NCBI RefSeq assembly: GCF_030408615.1
Contig: NZ_CP047187.1
Span: forward strand, 124,001 to 188,000
Origin: Corynebacterium bovis DSM 20582 = CIP 54.80
GTDB taxonomy: Bacteria; Actinomycetota; Actinomycetes; Mycobacteriales; Mycobacteriaceae
Direction of reading: 5' to 3'
DNA: 64,000 bases
The translations under genes and the position numbers were made by a program. Under the pieces are notes generated by a model. That model searched no databases and had not been told where the DNA came from. It worked only from the letters and a program-made list of their open reading frames with translations. The first letter of the stretch is position 1. Every line of letters begins with the position of its first letter. Of the stretch, positions 1 through 8,396 are shown piece after piece.

Positions 1-2
1 CC

Positions 3-3000
3 CGCGCCGGACTGTGGGACCGTGCGGGACGCGTCGCCGCCCGGCTCCGCGCGCTCGGCGTGCGGCAGGGCGACCGGGTGGGCCTCAGCCTCCCGCGCGG
101 CGTCGGTGCCGTCGCGGGCATCGTGGGGTGTCTGCGCGCCGGGGCGGTCATCGTGCACACGGACGTCACCGCCCCCGCCGACCACCGCCGGGGTGTGCTC
201 GCCCGCGCGGGCGTCCGCGCCGTGCTGACCGGCGCTGATGCGCCCGACACCACGGCCGTGGTCGCCGACGCCGGCGCTGGTGCGCCCGCCGCCGCGCCCG
301 GCGACGGGGTCCCGGAGGGCGCGGAGCGGGTCGTCGTGACCCCGGACGGCACCCTGCCCCCCACCGCGACCGCACCCCGGACACCCCCGACACCCGGCGA
401 CGCCCGGCCGCGCACCCCGGACGAGCCCGCGTACGTCATCTTCACCAGCGGGTCGACGGGCGCGCCGAAGGGGGTGGTCGGCACGCACCGGGGGCTGGCG
501 GCACTCGTCGACGCGCACCGGCGGCTCGTCCTCGACCGGCACAGCGCGCGGCTCGGGCGGCAGCTCGTCGTGGGGCACGCGTGGTCGCTGGCGTTCGACG
601 CGTCGTGGCAGCCGCTCGCGGCGCTGTTCGCGGGGCATGTCGTCGCGGTGCTCGACGACGCCGAGATGCGCGACCCCCGGCTCTACCGCGCGGCGCTCGC
701 TCGGCACCGGGTGGACGTCATCGAGACGTCGCCGACGATGCTCGGGCAGCTGGAGCGGCAGGGGCCCGGTGCCGGTGGGGACGCGGGTGCGGACCTGAAC
801 CCGGACCCGGACGCGCCCGCCCCCTGGCCCGGCCTGGAGGTCCTGGGCCTCGGCGGCGAGGCCGTCGACCCGGCGGTGTGGTCGCGCCTCGCCGCGGCGG
901 CCCGTCCGGAGGCGTACAACTTCTACGGCCCCACGGAGACGACCGTCGACGCCGTGTCCGCCCGGCTCCGCGACCACCCCGCCCCCGTCATCGGCCACCC
1001 CCTTCCTGGCACAGCTGTGATGGTTCTGGACCGCTGGCTCCGACCCGTCCCGGACGGTCTTCCTGGCGAGCTCTACATCACCGGGCCGCAGGTCACACAG
1101 GGGTACACCGGCCGGGAGGACGCCGCGCGCCTCACCGCCGCGGCGTTCGTCGCCGCGCCCGGAGGAGCACGCGCGTACCGGACGGGGGACATCGTCGTCC
1201 GCCGCGCGGGAGCGCTCGCGTACCTCGGCCGCGCGGACGACCAGGTGAAGGTCCGCGGGTTCCGGGTCGAGCCCGCCGAGGTCCTCGCCGCCGTGCGGTC
1301 GCTGGAGGGGGTCGACGACGCCCGCGTCGGTGTCCACCGTGGCCCCGGGGGCCCGCGCCTCGTCGCCGCGGTCGTCCCGCGGTCCGCGGCGGACCGGGAG
1401 GACCCGGCGGGGGCGGCGGCCCGGTGGACCGCGCACCTGCGGGGGCGGGTGGCGGCGCACCTCGTGCCGTCGGCCGTCGTGCCGGTGGACGGGTTCCCGC
1501 TGACACGGAACGGGAAGCTGGACACGGCGGAGCTCACGGCGAGGGCCGCGGCGCTGCGCGGTGCGGGCGCGGCAGGCGCGTCCGCCGCCCCCGACGGCCC
1601 GGTGGAGCGCGAGCTCGCCGACGCCCTCGGCGCCCTCACCGGCACCCCGGTCACCGACCGGGACGAGGACATCCGCGACCTCGGCGTGGACAGCATCCTG
1701 CTCATGCAGTTGTGCTCCGACCTCGTGGAGCGCGGCGGCCCGCTGGCGCGCGTCACCCCGCGGCTGGTGCTCGCCGCCCCGACGGTGCGTGGGATCGCCG
1801 GGACGCTCGCGTCCCTGGACACGGCCGGTGGCGACGCCGCCGGGAGCGGCACCGGCGCATCCGGGACGACCACCCCCGCGCCCGCCCGTCCCGCCGACGC
1901 CGGCGACATCCCCGTCACCCCGGTGCAGGAGTGGCTGCTGCGCGGCGGCGGGTGGCGCCGGTTCTGCCAGTGGGCCCCGGTCACCGTCCCGTCGGGCCTC
2001 ACCGCGGCGGACCTGCGTGACCGGCTGGGCACGCTCGCCGCCGACCACGGGCTGCTCCGCGCGACGGTCCTCGGCGCGTCCCGCGGACCCGTCCCCGGCG
2101 AGGGGGGACGTGGGGCCGCCGGGTCGCGGCGTCGACCCCGGATCACGGTTCCCGCCCTGCCGGACGACCCCACCGACCGGGCCGACTGGATCCGCGCCGT
2201 CGGCGACGCCGTCCTCGTGACACACCCCGGCCACGGCGGGCGGCCGACCCCGCAGGTGCTCGGCGCGGTCGCGCGGCAGGTCATCGAGACGGTGGACCCG
2301 AACTCCGGGCACATGCTCCGCGCCGCATGGTTCCCCGGCGACGACGGCACCGGTGGGCTGGTCGTGCTCGTGGCGCACCACCTGGCCGTCGACGGCATGT
2401 CGTGGCGGGTGATCCTCGACGACCTCGCGCGCGGCACGTCCCTGCCGGAGACGACGCCGTTCCGCCGGTGGGCGGGCTTCATCGACGACGAACGGTCCCG
2501 GCGGGCCGGCGCCCCCGCCGACCCCGGGCGCGCGGGCGGCGGTGCCGACGCCGGCGGTCCCGAGGCGGCGCAGGGCCACCCGGTGGACGGCGGGCCCGCG
2601 GGAGCGTGGGAGCGGTACCTCGCGACCGGCGACCGGTCCGCCCTGGGATCGCGGCGCGTCGACCCGGCGGTGGACCGGGCCGCGGACGCGCACGCCGACA
2701 CCACCGTGGCGTCGCCGGAGGAGACCTCCGCGCTGCTTGACATCGCCGCCTCCGCCGGGCGCGCCGGCACGGATGCCGGTGAGCGGGCGGAGCGGGCGGG
2801 TCTGCGCGAGGTCCTGCTCGCCGTCCTCGCGGGGGCGGTGGCGCGGTGGCGTGGGACGCGTCGCCTCGTCGTCGACCTCGAGGGACACGGTCGCGACGAC
2901 GACGTGCTCACCCGGCACGGCACGGTGGCCGACGACCTCTCCCGGACCGTCGGCTGGTTCACCACGGTCACGCCGCTGGTGCTGCCGGACCCGGCTGGCC

Positions 3001-3530
3001 CGGACCCGACCGGTGCCGCCCCGACCGGTGCCGCCCCGGCGGGACCCCCGGGTCATGGTTCTGACCCGGGTGAACCCGGGATCATCGACCGTGCCCGGGA
3101 GGTCGCCCGCGAACTCACGCGGCGGCCGGGCACTCCGGTCGAGCACTCCGTCGACTGCGGTGTGTGCGGGCACGGGGTGGAGGTCGAGGTCAACTACCTG
3201 GGCCGGTTGGACATGGGAGCGGGCTCCGGCGGCGACACCCCCGCCGACCGTCGCGCCGCGCCGGCCGGTGAGGCGCCGGCGTCGGGGGCGTGGACGGTCG
3301 TGACCGATGAGGCCGTTCTCGAGGCCCTGCCGGAGATGCCCGAACCTGACCTGCCCAGGACCTACGCCGTGGAGGCGACGTTCTCCGTCGCCCCGTCCCC
3401 GGACGGGCCGCGTGTCACGGCGCGGTTCAACCTCGCCGCGGCGGTGTTCGGCGCGGACGATCTCGCGGCGCTGACCTCCGCGTGGCGCGGGGAGCTGGGC
3501 CGGGTCGTCGGGGAGCACCGCCCGCGGTGA
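3..3530 (+). CDS. Nonribosomal peptide synthetase, 3' part (A-PCP-E), 5' truncated by window edge
   Basis: The reading frame is open from base 3, so the gene begins upstream of the window. The GTG at base 60 lies inside the adenylation domain and is not a start. About 1175 residues are visible. The adenylation domain carries core A3 (FTSGSTGAPKG, near residue 145), A5 (NFYGPTET, near 305), A7 (YRTGD, near 392), A8 (near 410-423) and A10 (NGKLD, near 503). The carrier domain has GVDSI near 561-565, where Ser takes phosphopantetheine; GxDSI is the form usual before epimerization domains. The C-terminal part is an epimerization domain: HHLAVDG near 792, VDLEGHGRDD, TVGWFTT and VNYLGRLD near 1062. 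The module should load an amino acid and epimerize it to the D form. It ends after E with no thioesterase, so another protein must take over the chain. Substrate not predicted. Confidence 0.93.
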   Translation, partial: RAGLWDRAGRVAARLRALGVRQGDRVGLSLPRGVGAVAGIVGCLRAGAVIVHTDVTAPADHRRGVLARAGVRAVLTGADAPDTTAVVADAGAGAPAAAPGDGVPEGAERVVVTPDGTLPPTATAPRTPPTPGDARPRTPDEPAYVIFTSGSTGAPKGVVGTHRGLAALVDAHRRLVLDRHSARLGRQLVVGHAWSLAFDASWQPLAALFAGHVVAVLDDAEMRDPRLYRAALARHRVDVIETSPTMLGQLERQGPGAGGDAGADLNPDPDAPAPWPGLEVLGLGGEAVDPAVWSRLAAAARPEAYNFYGPTETTVDAVSARLRDHPAPVIGHPLPGTAVMVLDRWLRPVPDGLPGELYITGPQVTQGYTGREDAARLTAAAFVAAPGGARAYRTGDIVVRRAGALAYLGRADDQVKVRGFRVEPAEVLAAVRSLEGVDDARVGVHRGPGGPRLVAAVVPRSAADREDPAGAAARWTAHLRGRVAAHLVPSAVVPVDGFPLTRNGKLDTAELTARAAALRGAGAAGASAAPDGPVERELADALGALTGTPVTDRDEDIRDLGVDSILLMQLCSDLVERGGPLARVTPRLVLAAPTVRGIAGTLASLDTAGGDAAGSGTGASGTTTPAPARPADAGDIPVTPVQEWLLRGGGWRRFCQWAPVTVPSGLTAADLRDRLGTLAADHGLLRATVLGASRGPVPGEGGRGAAGSRRRPRITVPALPDDPTDRADWIRAVGDAVLVTHPGHGGRPTPQVLGAVARQVIETVDPNSGHMLRAAWFPGDDGTGGLVVLVAHHLAVDGMSWRVILDDLARGTSLPETTPFRRWAGFIDDERSRRAGAPADPGRAGGGADAGGPEAAQGHPVDGGPAGAWERYLATGDRSALGSRRVDPAVDRAADAHADTTVASPEETSALLDIAASAGRAGTDAGERAERAGLREVLLAVLAGAVARWRGTRRLVVDLEGHGRDDDVLTRHGTVADDLSRTVGWFTTVTPLVLPDPAGPDPTGAAPTGAAPAGPPGHGSDPGEPGIIDRAREVARELTRRPGTPVEHSVDCGVCGHGVEVEVNYLGRLDMGAGSGGDTPADRRAAPAGEAPASGAWTVVTDEAVLEALPEMPEPDLPRTYAVEATFSVAPSPDGPRVTARFNLAAAVFGADDLAALTSAWRGELGRVVGEHRPR

Positions 3531-3579
3531 CGCGCACCGGGTGGCCGGGTGCCCGCGGTGACGCGCACCGGGTGGCCGG
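3521..3579. repeat. 28-bp direct repeat over the NRPS stop codon
   Basis: A 28-bp sequence at 3521-3548 recurs at 3552-3579 (period 31), and a degenerate third start follows near 3588. The first copy contains the last codons and the TGA of the synthetase gene, so the repeat looks like a local duplication of the gene end. Confidence 0.8.
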
Positions 3580-3648
3580 AGCGTCCGAGGTGACGCGCGG
3601 GGTGCGCCCGCGTCGCCCGGCTCCCCCCCCCGGAGCCCCGCGGCCGTC

Positions 3649-4701
3649 CTACGGCCGGTGCAGCGCCAGCCCGGTCACGGGCGAGCCGAGCGCGGCGATG
3701 ACAACGCCCTGGTCGGACCCGTCGAGCGGCACCCGGCGGATCTCGCCGCCCAGGTCCGCGACGTACGCCACCCGCGCGACCCGGTCCACCGCCAGCCCGA
3801 TCGTCTCGTGGAATCCGCGCGCCAGGATCTCCGGCTCCGCGCCCCCCGCGCCGCCCGCGCCCGCACCCGCACCCGCGCCGTTACCGCCGTCACCGGCCCC
3901 GACCCCACCGGCCGGTAGCGGCGCCCGGTTGAGCGTGTTCCCGTCCGGCTCGGCCCCGCGGTCGGTCCAGTAGAGGTACCCGTCGGCGATCTCCAGGTCG
4001 ATCGGCTCGGGCAGCCCCTCCCACAGCACCTCGATGTCGGGCCGCGCGTCGGCGCTCGCCCCGTCGGGCAGGTCGAGCGGGGCGCGGAGGATCCGCCCGC
4101 GCCCGCCCTTCGCGGGCCCCTTCTGCGTCCAGTACAGGTACCCGGCGTCGAGGTCGAGCGCCACGCCCACGCACTGGTCGGTCCAGTCGCCGTGATCCTC
4201 GTTGACGACGAGATCGCGCAGGTCGGACCCGTCGAGCCGGCACGTGGACACGCGGAACCCCTCGCGGTCGCCCCAGTAGAGCCGCCCGCGCCCGTCGGTG
4301 GTGAGCTGCTTGCCGGTGGTGATCCCGCCGGCGGGCACGATGTCGCGCGGGGTGCCGCCGGTGACGGCGACGGCGTGCAGTCCGCCGTTGCGCGCGGTGA
4401 AGTCCGGTTCGCCGGTGGTGTCGCCGTCGGCGGCGGGCGAGGGGGTGCCCATCGTCGTCCAGTACACCGTGTCGTCGATGACTGTCACACCGTCAGGGGC
4501 GTCGTTCGGGCTGTCGGCGACGGGGTGGACGGTGCCGTCGTCGGTGTCGACGGTCACGACCTTCCCGTCGGCGATGAGCAGCGCGTAGAGCGTCGCGGGC
4601 CGCCCGTCGTCCCGGTCGGTGGCCTGGACCGTGCCGGTGGTCCGGCCCGTGCCGGTCACCTGGCCTGCGGTGGTGGTCTGCTCTGCGTCGGTCGTGGTCA
4701 T
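3649..4701 (-). CDS. YWTD-repeat beta-propeller protein
   Basis: A 350-residue protein with no signal peptide. It contains several LDL-receptor class B-like strands: VYWTTMG near residue 80, LYWGDREG near 140, YLYWTQKG near 190, YLYWTDRGAE near 245 and VAYVADLGGE near 318. These fit a six-bladed propeller. A Gly/Ala-rich linker lies near 270-290. An AGGAG site sits about 11 nt before the ATG. It is convergent with the synthetase gene, with a gap of about 120 bp. The propeller fold is well supported. The ligand or enzymatic role is unknown, and a link to peptide synthesis rests only on position. Confidence 0.75.
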   Translation of the reverse strand: MTTTDAEQTTTAGQVTGTGRTTGTVQATDRDDGRPATLYALLIADGKVVTVDTDDGTVHPVADSPNDAPDGVTVIDDTVYWTTMGTPSPAADGDTTGEPDFTARNGGLHAVAVTGGTPRDIVPAGGITTGKQLTTDGRGRLYWGDREGFRVSTCRLDGSDLRDLVVNEDHGDWTDQCVGVALDLDAGYLYWTQKGPAKGGRGRILRAPLDLPDGASADARPDIEVLWEGLPEPIDLEIADGYLYWTDRGAEPDGNTLNRAPLPAGGVGAGDGGNGAGAGAGAGGAGGAEPEILARGFHETIGLAVDRVARVAYVADLGGEIRRVPLDGSDQGVVIAALGSPVTGLALHRP

Positions 4702-4979
4702 GGTCGTCAGCTCCTTGTGTGCGCGTGTCCGTGTGTCCGTGTGCGCGTGGGTCTGTGCGTGCGCGTGGGTGCCGCGGCCCGGGTGCGGCCCGGGTGCGGC
4801 TCGGGTGCGGGGCCTGCCGCCGGGGTCACTGTGGCACGGTCATGGGGTCTGTTGTGGTACGACGCCACACTCCAGCGTCCGCACCCCTCCATTGTGCCTG
4901 GCGTGGTCCGGCGGGACGGGGACGAGCGCAGTGCCGCCCGCACCGTTCCGCTCGCCCGCCCGCACGGCCCCGCCCCGGG
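4702..4979. other. Intergenic region with GT-rich and 12-bp repeats
   Basis: No gene seen. Bases 4720-4770 are GT-rich with gtgcgcgtg-like repetition. Around 4778-4815 a 12-bp unit resembling cgggtgcggccc repeats about three times. The region must hold the promoter of the propeller gene, but no convincing -35/-10 pair was found. Confidence 0.5.
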
Positions 4980-5873
4980 TCAGCTGTCGACGGAGCGCAG
5001 CGCGGCGAGGACGGCCCGCGTCCGGGCGTCGCGCGCGGCGGTGAGCCGCCGGTAGCTCTCCTCGTCGGCGCCGTAGTCGGCCTCGATGGCGTCCACGACC
5101 TCACCCATGCGGGCGGGGTCGGGTGCACCGCTGTCGAAGTCCATCGCCGCGCCGACGTGCTCCAGCAGGTGACGGGCACCTGCGGGGCCGCCGCCGAGGC
5201 GCTGCCCCTCGAACGGGCCGATCGTCGCCCACCGCAGTCCGAGCGACGTGCGCACGATCTCGTCGAGCTCCGCCGGCCCGACCACGCCCTCCTGGACGAG
5301 GTACGCGGCCTGCTCGTTGAACACCCGCTGGAGCCGGTTGCCCACGAACCCGCGGATCTCCTTCCGCAGCGGCACGGGGTTCCGCCCGAGCGACCGGTAC
5401 ACCTCGACGGCCCGCGCGACCGCCGCGTCGGACGTCGCCGGGGAGGGGACGATCTCGACGAGCGGCATGAGCTCCGGCGGGTTGAAGGGGTGGCCGATGA
5501 TGATGCGGGAGGCGGCGTCGTTCCCCTCGGCGATGTCCGACGGCAACAGTGACGAGGACGACGAGGCGAGGACCGTCCCCTCCGCGGTGGCCGCCGCGAG
5601 GGTGCGGAAGATCTCCTGCTTGATCTCGACGCGCTCGGGCCCGGCCTCCTGGACGAAGTCGACGCCCGCGCCGGCGGACGCGGCCTCGGCGGCGTCGGCG
5701 TACCCGGTCACGGAGCCGTCACCGGCGGTCGGCGCGTCGGGGAACGCCTCCGCGAGGATGTCCGCGAGGTCGTCGCGCGGGTCGGTGACCCGCACGGCCC
5801 ACCCGGCCCCGGCGAAGAGCCGCGCCCAGGACAGGCCGATGACGCCCGCGCCGACGATGAGTGCAGTCGACAT
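4980..5873 (-). CDS. 3-hydroxyacyl-CoA dehydrogenase family protein (single-module type)
   Basis: A 297-residue NAD-dependent dehydrogenase. The Rossmann motif GAGVIG is at residues 8-13 and the second domain contains RGFVGNRLQ. The catalytic His-Glu pair is His128 (GHPFNPP) and Glu140. The usual SNTSS stretch is SSSSS here. Length and layout match short 3-hydroxyacyl-CoA or L-carnitine dehydrogenase-type enzymes. It is the last gene of a leftward operon, one base after the acyl-CoA dehydrogenase stop, so co-transcription is nearly certain. It should oxidise a 3-hydroxyacyl-CoA (or a 3-hydroxy acid) made by the upstream enzymes. The exact substrate cannot be read from sequence. Confidence 0.85.
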   Translation of the reverse strand: MSTALIVGAGVIGLSWARLFAGAGWAVRVTDPRDDLADILAEAFPDAPTAGDGSVTGYADAAEAASAGAGVDFVQEAGPERVEIKQEIFRTLAAATAEGTVLASSSSSLLPSDIAEGNDAASRIIIGHPFNPPELMPLVEIVPSPATSDAAVARAVEVYRSLGRNPVPLRKEIRGFVGNRLQRVFNEQAAYLVQEGVVGPAELDEIVRTSLGLRWATIGPFEGQRLGGGPAGARHLLEHVGAAMDFDSGAPDPARMGEVVDAIEADYGADEESYRRLTAARDARTRAVLAALRSVDS

Positions 5874-5874
5874 G

Positions 5875-7101
5875 TCAGGCCTCCTGTGCGAGCTCGTTGT
5901 GGAGCAGGGCGCTCGGCGCGGACTCCGGGGAGCCCGACGCGAGCACGCGCGACCGCGTCTCGAGGACGCCGCCGAACGCCTGCGTGACCGCCGTGAGACC
6001 GGCGGCGACGTGGCTGATGCGCGCCTCGTAGGTCATGCCGATGCCGCCGTGGAGCTGGACGGCCTCCTCGGCGATCTGCCGGGCCTGGCCGGCGACGAAG
6101 GCGAAGGCCTCGTCGGCGGTGGAGGTGAGCAGGTCGAGGGAGTCCCCGCCGTCACCGTCACCGGAGCCGTCACCGGAGGCGGTGCCGACGACGGGCCCGC
6201 CCGCGGTCTCGGCGACGGCCGTCGCCCACAGGGCCATCGAGCGGGTGAGCTCGACGTCGGAGTACATCTGCGCCGCCCGGTGGACGAGCACCTGGAACTT
6301 GTTGAGCGTCACGCGGAACTGTTTGCGCACCGTGAGGTACTCCGCGGTCATGGACAGCGCCGTCTCGGCGAGGCCCACGGCGTACGCGGTCTCCGCGATG
6401 CGGCCGAGGGCCGTCGCCCGCCGGAACGCGCGGAGCGCGGCGGCGGCCCGGTCGCCGGAACCGGAGCCGGAGCCGTCCCCGAGCCGCACGGCGGGCGTGC
6501 CGTCGAAGGTCACGAGAGCCGACCGGGTCCAGTCGGCGGCCCGGTGCACGTCGAGGGTGAGGCCGTCGGCCCCCGCCTCGACGAGGTACACACCGAAGTC
6601 CCCGTCCTCGACGGCGGTGACGAGGAAGGCCGAGGCCGCGTCCGCGACGGGCACGGCGGTCTTCGTCCCGTGGAGGGCGCCGTCGGTGACGGTGGTGGTG
6701 CGGTCCTGCATCCACGACCGGCCGGGCTCGGCGTGGGCGAGGGGCACGACGGCCTCCCCGCCGGCGATGCGCGGCAGCCACGTCGAGCGCTGCCCGTCGT
6801 CGCCGAGGTCACCGATCAGCCAGGACGCGACGTACGCGCCGTCGATGAGCGGTTCCGTCGCCGCGGCGGCGCCGGCGGCGCTCATGGCCGCGTACACCTC
6901 CGCGACTCCGGCGCCGGCGCCGTCGTACTCCTCCGGGACGGTGAGCCCGGTGAGCCCGAGTTGGGCCACCGCGGCCCACACGTCGGTGCGCAGGGCGAGT
7001 CCGTCCTCCGGGGCGTGGCCGGGGTCGCCGGCCGCCCTGCCGAAGACGTCCTTGGCCGTCTCCGCGAGCATTGTCTGTTCGTCGTTCAGTCCGAGGTCCA
7101 T
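5875..7101 (-). CDS. Acyl-CoA dehydrogenase, small-subunit-like
   Basis: The frame is open to 7146, but the ATG at 7101 (MDLGLNDEQ) has AGGAAGG about 7 nt upstream, and family members start there. This gives 408 residues with the usual N-terminal helical, middle beta and C-terminal helical layout, ending in AVQLHGGIGMTYE near residue 365. A Gly/Asp/Ser-rich insert (near 325-340) interrupts the C-terminal domain. No canonical EGT catalytic motif is present. It follows the next acyl-CoA dehydrogenase gene by 13 bp. Paired genes of this kind usually encode heteromeric FadE-type or pimeloyl-CoA-dehydrogenase-like enzymes, so this is probably one subunit of a complex. Confidence 0.85.
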   Translation of the reverse strand: MDLGLNDEQTMLAETAKDVFGRAAGDPGHAPEDGLALRTDVWAAVAQLGLTGLTVPEEYDGAGAGVAEVYAAMSAAGAAAATEPLIDGAYVASWLIGDLGDDGQRSTWLPRIAGGEAVVPLAHAEPGRSWMQDRTTTVTDGALHGTKTAVPVADAASAFLVTAVEDGDFGVYLVEAGADGLTLDVHRAADWTRSALVTFDGTPAVRLGDGSGSGSGDRAAAALRAFRRATALGRIAETAYAVGLAETALSMTAEYLTVRKQFRVTLNKFQVLVHRAAQMYSDVELTRSMALWATAVAETAGGPVVGTASGDGSGDGDGGDSLDLLTSTADEAFAFVAGQARQIAEEAVQLHGGIGMTYEARISHVAAGLTAVTQAFGGVLETRSRVLASGSPESAPSALLHNELAQEA

Positions 7102-7114
7102 GGTGGGTCCTTCC

Positions 7115-8281
7115 TCACAGTCCGAGAATGGTCTTGGCGATGACACCGGTCTGGATCTCGTTGGTGCCGCCGAAGATGGAGAGTTTGCGCATGTTGAGGT
7201 ACTCGGCGACGGGGTCGCCGTCGTCGGGGCCGCCGGTCGCGGGGGTGCCGGTGATGATCGCGGCGTCGCTGCCGAGGGCCTCGGCCTCGAGCTCGATGAG
7301 CTCCTGGAGCAGCCGGGTGCCCTCGAGCTTGAGCAGGGACGACGCCGGGCTGGGCTTGCCGTCCTGGCTGGCCGCGGTGACGCGGAGCTGGGTCGCCTCG
7401 AGGGCGGTGATGCGGAGCTTCGCGCGGAGCAGCCGGTCGCGGAAGGACGGGTCCTCGATGACGGGGTGCCCGTTGACGGTCCGCTCGCGGGCGACGGTCA
7501 CGAGGTGCTCGTACTTGCGCTGGTTGGAGCCGACCTGGGCGATGCCGTTGCGCTCGTTGCCGAGGAGGAACTTCGCGTAGGTCCAGCCGGCGTTCTCCTC
7601 GCCGACGAGGTTCTCGGCGGGGATGTGCACGTCGGTGAAGAAGAACTCGTTGACCTCGACGGAGCCGTCGATGAGCCGGATCGGGCGGTGCTCGATGCCG
7701 GGGGTGTCGAGGTCGACGAGGAGGAAGGAGATGCCCTTCTGCGGCTTGTCGGCCTTCGGGTCGGTCCGGGCGAGGAGGAACATCCACTCGCCGTACTGGC
7801 CGAGGGTGGTCCACGTCTTCTGCCCGTTGACGACGTAGTGGTCGCCGTCGCGCACGGCGGTGGTCTTGAGCGAGGCGAGGTCGGAGCCGGCCTCGGGCTC
7901 GGAGAAGCCCTGGGACCACCAGATGTCGAGGTTGGCGGTCTTCGCGAGGAAGCGTTCCTTGAGCTCGTCGCTGCCGAACTCGGCGATGATCGGCCCGACC
8001 ATGCTCGTGTTGAACGCGAGGGGCTGGGGGATGCCGGAGCGCTGCAGTTCGGAGGTGAAGATGTGGTGCTGGAGCTCGGTCCAGTCCTGACCGCCCCACG
8101 CGACGGGCCAGTGGGGGACGGCCACGCCGTGCCGGTTGAGGATGCGCTGGGTGGTGATGATGTCGTCGCGGGTGGTCTGCCCGGCGCGGGAGCGGGCGCG
8201 GACGTCGTCCGGCACCTCCCGGAAGATCGAGCGCAGGTCGTCGCGGAACTGCACCTCTTCGTCTGTGAGTTCGAGGTTCAT
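7115..8281 (-). CDS. Acyl-CoA dehydrogenase, large-subunit-like
   Basis: A 388-residue flavoprotein with the FAD/substrate motif WWSQGFSEPEAGSDLAS near residue 120-136, NGQKTWTT near 150, and the C-terminal IFGGTNEIQ. The residue usually supplying the catalytic base just before GT is Gly rather than Glu here, as in pimeloyl-CoA dehydrogenase-type large subunits. The base must come from another position or from the partner protein at 5875-7101. It belongs to the leftward operon downstream of the CoA-transferase gene. The likely step is introduction of a double bond into a CoA thioester. Confidence 0.87.
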   Translation of the reverse strand: MNLELTDEEVQFRDDLRSIFREVPDDVRARSRAGQTTRDDIITTQRILNRHGVAVPHWPVAWGGQDWTELQHHIFTSELQRSGIPQPLAFNTSMVGPIIAEFGSDELKERFLAKTANLDIWWSQGFSEPEAGSDLASLKTTAVRDGDHYVVNGQKTWTTLGQYGEWMFLLARTDPKADKPQKGISFLLVDLDTPGIEHRPIRLIDGSVEVNEFFFTDVHIPAENLVGEENAGWTYAKFLLGNERNGIAQVGSNQRKYEHLVTVARERTVNGHPVIEDPSFRDRLLRAKLRITALEATQLRVTAASQDGKPSPASSLLKLEGTRLLQELIELEAEALGSDAAIITGTPATGGPDDGDPVAEYLNMRKLSIFGGTNEIQTGVIAKTILGL

Positions 8282-8318
8282 CGTGGTCTCCTTGGTGTTG
8301 TGGGGGGTGGGGTCCCGG

Positions 8319-8396
8319 GTGGGGGTCGACGCCGCCCGCCGCGGCCGGTCGCCGGTGGTGCCGGTGGTCGGTGGGGGTCGACGCCGCCCGCCGCGG
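8319..8396. repeat. 26-bp direct repeat between CoA-transferase and acyl-CoA dehydrogenase genes
   Basis: The same 26 bases, with core GGTCGACGCCGCCCGCCGCG, occur at 8319-8344 and 8371-8396, 52 bp apart. The second copy runs up to the stop codon of the CoA-transferase gene. Related copies lie elsewhere in the window (see findings). Confidence 0.8.

Noticed and set aside
1073..2971. 632-residue open frame on the minus strand across the synthetase gene
   Set aside because: Arg/Ser/Pro-rich shadow of the real frame; no domain and no start signal.
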